Positions 59,035-64,000 of a stretch of DNA of 64,000 nt are shown piece by piece. Below the pieces are notes generated by a model. The model made no database searches and was not told where the DNA came from. It was given only the letters and a program-made list of their open reading frames with translations. A program made the position numbers and the translations under genes. The stretch is from assembly GCA_009733575.1 (NCBI GenBank), contig ML769430.1:124001-188000 (forward strand). The letters are read 5' to 3'. Position 1 is the first letter of the stretch. Each line of letters begins with the position of its first letter. Source of the stretch: Gymnopus androsaceus JB14. Its lineage: Eukaryota; Basidiomycota; Agaricomycetes; Agaricales; Omphalotaceae.

Positions 59035-61817
59035 GAGTCATAGTTCATAGCCCCGTATTCCAGTTGCGTTCCGGAATAGGGTCATTCATCTAAGAATGAA
59101 CGATCAGAGCAGAAATTACTGAGAGCGAGACAAAACGACTAACGAAGAAAAATCCACTCCTGTTGCGGGCCGGCACTACGGGTAGCAACTCGGTACTTGA
59201 TTCTGAATATGTGAAATTATAGACAACGGAAATACGTGCGTGTTCCTTCGAATCACTTGAAGCTGTCGGGGAAGCAATATACAAGCTTTGGACAATAGTA
59301 AAGCGAGTAGGTGCTTTCCTAAGATTAAATGCAAGATAGAAATATATCTAGGATCGCGACTTACTGGTGCTTTCGCAGAGCGACTTCCAAAGACTAGGAC
59401 CAGCGAAACACCGTACAGGCTTTCAGAGCTTTTCTCACGCAAGTGCTCCGTCAAAACGGCAGACTCGGTATGTATCGGTGGTCCAGTTTTATCGGCAAAC
59501 ACGGAGAAAGAACAATGACGTTCCACAGTATAAGGTGAAGCGAAGGTAACCAGATTCGATAGTAACCCGGTATTGATCGAGTCAAAGCGCGAGAGTGACG
59601 GGTTAACACCAGAAGCCGGTGCAAGATGGATGACCAGGGGCATGACTTTCTCGTTGTTAACAATGTTGATAACCGGCGGTGGAGAAGACCATGATGATCG
59701 CTCCAAGACAATATTAACCCAGATGGTTTTTCCGGTATGTTGAATATGTTCATCACGCATAGCTGCAATACACAATTTAGAACTCATTCATGCTCAAGAA
59801 AAGAGAATGAAAATGAGACTAACTTTTATCCCTTTTACGGGTGTCTCGTAGCTGCTGGAGACGATTGCCCACTTGTTTTTGACTCCTCCGCTTTCCAGTG
59901 GTTTCGAATATATAGTCCGAAATGAAACGGTTTCTCATGATGAAACGACTCGAAGCCTTGCTTGATTGTGAGCCATCAGGTGTGTATTTTACCAGCCCTG
60001 AGTGAAAATAAGCAATTGTATGAGGAGTAGCGAAATGATGTTTGCCTTCTATTAGAGCGGCATCCCTGTTCAAAAATGAGTAATGAATCAGACTATGCAG
60101 AAGGTAGACATACAGATAAGGGGGCCAAATCGCTTCGCCTTTACCCTTCAAGGTATTCCGAGTTCGTCGTCCCGTCGCTACAATTGGGACGACATCCCGT
60201 GTCTTTTCCTCCAAACTTTCCGAATCATCATAGCTTACTTCCGTAATCCATGCCCGCATCGACGGATCTTCCATGAATGTCTTGACGGTATGCCTGTTAT
60301 CCGGATTCAGCCAGCATCTCTGCACTGTCGTCCACAGTAGATCAGAGAACCCCTCTACCGGCCGCAACGGTCGATATCCACGCATGACCTGGATGGATAC
60401 TGCAATGTCAGGCTTTACTTCAGAGAAAGGAGGCGAGCCGGTAACGATCTATAACAAATTTAACATGAGTATTCTGAACCCAAAGCTAAACAACTGGCCT
60501 CAAAAACTGTACAACCAAGCGAGTAAACATCCGTTAACGTGGATGGTCTTGAATTCGTTGTAAAATCAAACAGTTCTGGAGCCATCCATCTGACACTTCC
60601 ACCGGTACCGTTTCCTGTCGAGGATGAGAGCGTTTGCAATGTGCTCATCATTCCTGCTAGACCGAAATCAGCGAGACGACATTTCCCAAGATCAGATACT
60701 AAGATGTTGGCCTACAATAAAAATTCAGTTCAAAGGCAATAGGAAAAAGGGATTGACGAACGCCTTTGAGATCCCCATGAACTACCGGTGTATTTCGTGT
60801 ATGAAGATATTCCAGCCCTTTAACAATATCCCATATCTATGGTGAGTGTTAAGTGTTTGGACGTTGAAATATAACGAAATGACTCGCAATTCTCATCTTG
60901 TTGGCTCCAGGATGAGTACTCAGATAAATCATAACATTACCATGGCTGCACCACGGCGATACCAAGCAATAGCTTTCCGGGAAAAGATCCACGTTTGTGC
61001 CCAGAAACGGAAGGACGTTTGGATGCTCCAACTGGCTCCAGATCAGTGCTTCTCGGGAGAACTCCTAAATCGCAATGAGTGGCCATCTAGTATGTATAGC
61101 GGAACAGAAGAGACCTTGAATATTTCTTTCCTTGAGGCTTCCGTGGTAAATACGCGAAGAACCTTGAGACATACAGGGTCTCCATTTGCTGTTTGTCCTT
61201 TCCAGATATCCTACATTACAACAAATAGCGATCAAAAACTCACTACATAACAGGATAAAAAGTTCGTACCGCGTACCCTCCACCCCCTGTCGGGTGATTT
61301 CCTTCCTTCGTAAGACCCCGAAGATAAAGGGAGGAGGGGAGTATCTCGAATTCTCGCACAATACGCCGAGTGCATCTGAATAGTTCAAATTTGAAGTCAT
61401 CTGCTACTGAGAGCCGTGATTCCTGTTACAAAGCATAAATCAACTTAATACAAGGTCTGAGCAAAGAGCACATACCCAGTAAAGCAGCTCAAGAAGAATA
61501 TCAATGCGAAGAGGTGTGTTCCATTCTACATTATCCCATGGCTTTTTACTGGCAAGAACGTTCCGAAATGAAATGTCGTCAAACTTGACAGTGAAAGCGT
61601 TACCCATGGGCACCGGATGAATAATCCATACGCCGCTAGTTGAACATATAAGATGCGCTTGTGTCTGGCCGTCGCGATCGAGGACTTTCCTGGTAATGTT
61701 CACCGTCCGGGATTCCGCTCGAACGTGACTGTCAGTAGAAGGACCAGGAGTATCAGTGATTCCCTGAGAACCCGTACGACTATTTTCACCACCTCCGTGA
61801 GGATGATGGCGACTCAT
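59035..61817 (-). CDS. TKL-type protein kinase fused to a TEA/ATTS DNA-binding domain
   Basis: Chimeric gene. Kinase exons are 61476-61817, 61270-61422, 61115-61210, 60888-61064, 60762-60836, 60499-60711 and 60114-60448; they match the 50-kb kinase. Motifs: VCLKVLRVF, VVHGDLKGANILV, LADFGLAG, RWMAPEL, RCWLNPDNRHTVKTFM. Within exon 60114-60448 the frame continues without a stop into LEEKTRDVVPIVATGRR and GEAIWPPYL, the start of the TEA gene. Then come a 20-nt exon (60046-60065, GC donor) and 59824-59997, with SSRFIMRNRFISDYIFETTG and KRRSQKQVGNRLQQLRDT. All phases close through the TEA domain, about 528 residues. Exon 59365-59762 continues the TEA-factor body but has one missing base near 59,415 against the parent. 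The last roughly 60 residues of the parent are absent. Confidence 0.75.
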
Positions 61818-62419
61818 CTTGGCTCTAGTCCAACTGTGAACCTTGTACTAGGACAGTGCGATCTGAGGAGGGGAGAAGAAGGAAGGAAGATGATTTAGGG
61901 CCCACTAAAGTCCTAAAGACCAAGAAGCTATTGAGAAGCTGTTTCTTCTGCCACGAACATTCAGATTGTGACATAAATACCCTGGACACCCTGTTACCAC
62001 CGGCAGTCTGTACTAGTGGAGGCTCGGTTCCGATATAGGACGCATTATCCCAGCATTGTATGTAGTCAGCCGGATTCACATCATGTCGTCTTTCTAGATA
62101 CAGATACAGACGAAGAATGCAAAGTAATCTGAACGTATGATAGGTACAGATTTCCAACCGTCATGGGCAATTCGTAGCGATACCCCAACCTCCGATCTGT
62201 CCAACCCGAAGGCCACAAGGAAAAGCCTGAAGAACCCGTCGATTTAATCGACGCACGATAGCGGAAGCGGAATCTAATCTAACATTAATTTGAGTGAGGA
62301 GGCTTAGCCAGGCTAGCGCCGGAAAAAAAAAGCCTACAGAATTAAATTTGCTTTGTTTTTTTCTTCCTTCCACGTCCGTCCCTCTGTAATAATCGCTTCC
62401 ATATCGGGAGCCAGCGACC
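61818..62419. promoter_or_regulatory. Divergent region between kinase fusion and F-box gene
   Basis: About 600 bp between two divergent start codons, paralogous to 52,518-53,328. Both promoters presumably lie here. No defined element was recognised. Confidence 0.4.
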
Positions 62420-64000
62420 ATGACCTCCTCTCAGCTCTACCCTAAACCATCTACCGCCTACGACTTCAGACTCGGAGCACAGAGGAACCTTTCCTGTCCC
62501 TACAGAAATCCTAGTCTCGATCTTCCAGATAACGTTCGCATCGTTGAAGCTGACGCCGAAGCTTCTAAATCGACACGAATCGTTAGAGGCCAAGGAAAAG
62601 CAGGAGCAGAACAGAGCTTGGGTCCCCTAGTATCTGCCGACGTCATAGCCCAAGATCGGAATCCGAGTAAGAATACATATCCATTGCGCTCATTACATCA
62701 GAGAAATATCTTATCACTCGTCTGTAAAACATGGAACATCATCGTCCTAGGCACCGCGCCTTTGTGGACTAGACTCTCCGTTCCTTGGTGGTGCCCTACG
62801 ACCACGCTGATTGAGTTGTTGGAGAGGTCTGGCGGGATGGGAGTCGAGATGATGATGTATGGCGCTTTGGATTCTGGTTCGACTTTTCAGGAGAACGAGG
62901 ACGACAGATTCCATAAGATGCATATTATCCGAGTCCTAGCTAGCCATTCATATAGACTCCAATGACTTCAAATGGATGTAACGCATAGCATAATGCTAGA
63001 CCTGTCGAGTATGGAAATGGAGTTTCGGGTCTTGGAAGAGCTGCAGTTGATGTGCATTGGGAGCGCGATTGTGAATGGAGAAGACAGTAGGAGGCATTTG
63101 TCGTTTAGCAGGAACCAGGAAGAGGGTGGGGATGATGGTCATGATGATGAAGACGGAGGCGAAGTGGAGAATCGTGTTGTTATCGGCGTTGGGATAGACG
63201 GAAACGCCGCTTCGGAGGTTGGACTATCAACGTTGAACGCCTTCCTTCGAGCACCTCGACTGGTTAGAGCCACCATCATCGACAACGAGAGTGTGTACAA
63301 CGGTCAGAGCTACAGCTCTTGCATACAGCTTCCGTGGTACCAGTTGTGTTCGTTAAGCTGTACAGGAAAATATCTCCCGCATATTCGTGCGCCTACACCA
63401 ACTACAGAAGATGCAGTTGAGCCTTCTACTAGCTCCATCTTTCCCCAGCTCACGCATTTTTCGATACTCCCCAGTCCCGGCATCGCCTCCTTCAACGCAT
63501 CCGGACTACTTTCCTTGATAATCCGGCCCTTGAAACCCTCACGATAGGGCAATACGCGCATATGGAAGCCCAAGCGTTCCTCCAACGCTCGGTGTCTGCA
63601 GGTGCCCGTGTCCGTAAACTAGATGCCAAACATGCATGGATCTTTCGCTCCTGCCTCCTACCCATGCTCAACACGATTGAAGGCAACCTTGAGGAGCTAT
63701 ACCTGACCGTCGACACGCATAGTGACTGCGGGAGATTGTGGAGGCATATGATATATCCTGCAGAGCATCCGGGTACAGTAAGAACATCACTGATGCCTCT
63801 CCGTCGTTTACCCAAGCTCCGTAAACTGGTAGTAACCATGAGTGAGTACACAACATCGTTTCCCGATTCCTTCGACGGTACGGGATTCGTGGACATGCAT
63901 CGGTCTCGAGCTGCGAAAGAGGGAGCGACGGAGGAGACGCCACGGCTCCAAGTAGAGATGCGAAACATGCATTATTATCCGAAGAAAGTGACAGATATTA
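62420..64000 (+). pseudogene. F-box/LRR-like gene, interrupted, runs off window
   Basis: Resembles the basidiomycete F-box-like family: an N-terminal region with RNILSLVCKTWNIIVLGTAPLW (F-box helix) followed by LRR-like strands (FRVLEELQLMCIGSAIV, TLNAFLRAPRLVRATI, and later ALETLTIG, EELYLTVD, LPKLRKLVVTM). The first frame stops at 62,963-62,965 (TGA in RLQ-stop-LQMDV) and resumes in the same frame, consistent with a TGG-to-TGA change. A second break near 63,490-63,530 shifts the frame before LDNPALETLTI. The 3' end lies beyond 64,000. Such proteins normally act as ubiquitin-ligase adaptors; this copy is probably inactive or contains sequence errors. Confidence 0.65.

Overview
This is a nuclear chromosome segment of a filamentous basidiomycete, most likely an Agaricomycete. 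Genes are dense and cut by many short introns of about 48-60 bp. The expanded families (NACHT-WD40 receptors, TKL-type kinases, F-box genes) and the transposon remnants fit that group. Degenerate telomere-like CCCTAA motifs at 110-146 hint at a subtelomeric or rearranged left side. There are no bacterial-type operons, CRISPR arrays, rRNA or tRNA genes that I can support.

Left accessory region (1-13,200). A NACHT-WD40 (NLR-like) gene, which I rebuild as three exons, is followed by a second WD40 gene that lacks NACHT. A hAT-type MITE with a perfect 8-bp target duplication interrupts the second gene inside its thirteenth WD repeat. Around these lie another hAT-like MITE, a 1-kb inverted-repeat element and a family of short foldback elements sharing the terminus CATCAGCAAAACCTGGGTG.

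Housekeeping core (13,200-47,100). Recognised genes are: an atypical G-alpha subunit, a PPIL3-type cyclophilin, a DAP1 heme-binding protein with a decayed tandem partial copy, a BNR-repeat secreted protein, a bHLH factor, TAN1 (THUMP protein), a TEA/ATTS transcription factor, a J-protein, RFC3, an HD-domain hydrolase, a ZIP transporter, a DIPP-type Nudix hydrolase, mitochondrial glycerol-3-phosphate dehydrogenase and a small secreted protein. I reconstructed exon chains by joining frames across splice sites. Many chains close perfectly, including 7-, 10-, 14-, 15-, 16- and 20-nt microexons. A few contain single-nucleotide frame breaks.

Right duplicated region (47,400-64,000). IND1 (mitochondrial Fe-S P-loop ATPase) and a FunK1-like kinase sit among segmental duplications. 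A block holding a TKL kinase and a divergent F-box gene occurs twice (about 50.7-53.9 kb and 60.2-63.1 kb). In the left copy the kinase frame runs, across a normal intron, into a GATA-type zinc finger. In the right copy it runs without a stop into a duplicated TEA/ATTS DNA-binding domain whose stand-alone parent is at 29.1-30.7 kb. The most interesting content of the window is therefore a pair of paralogous kinases fused to two different transcription-factor DNA-binding domains. A kinase with a DNA-binding tail could couple signalling directly to promoters, but that function is inference.
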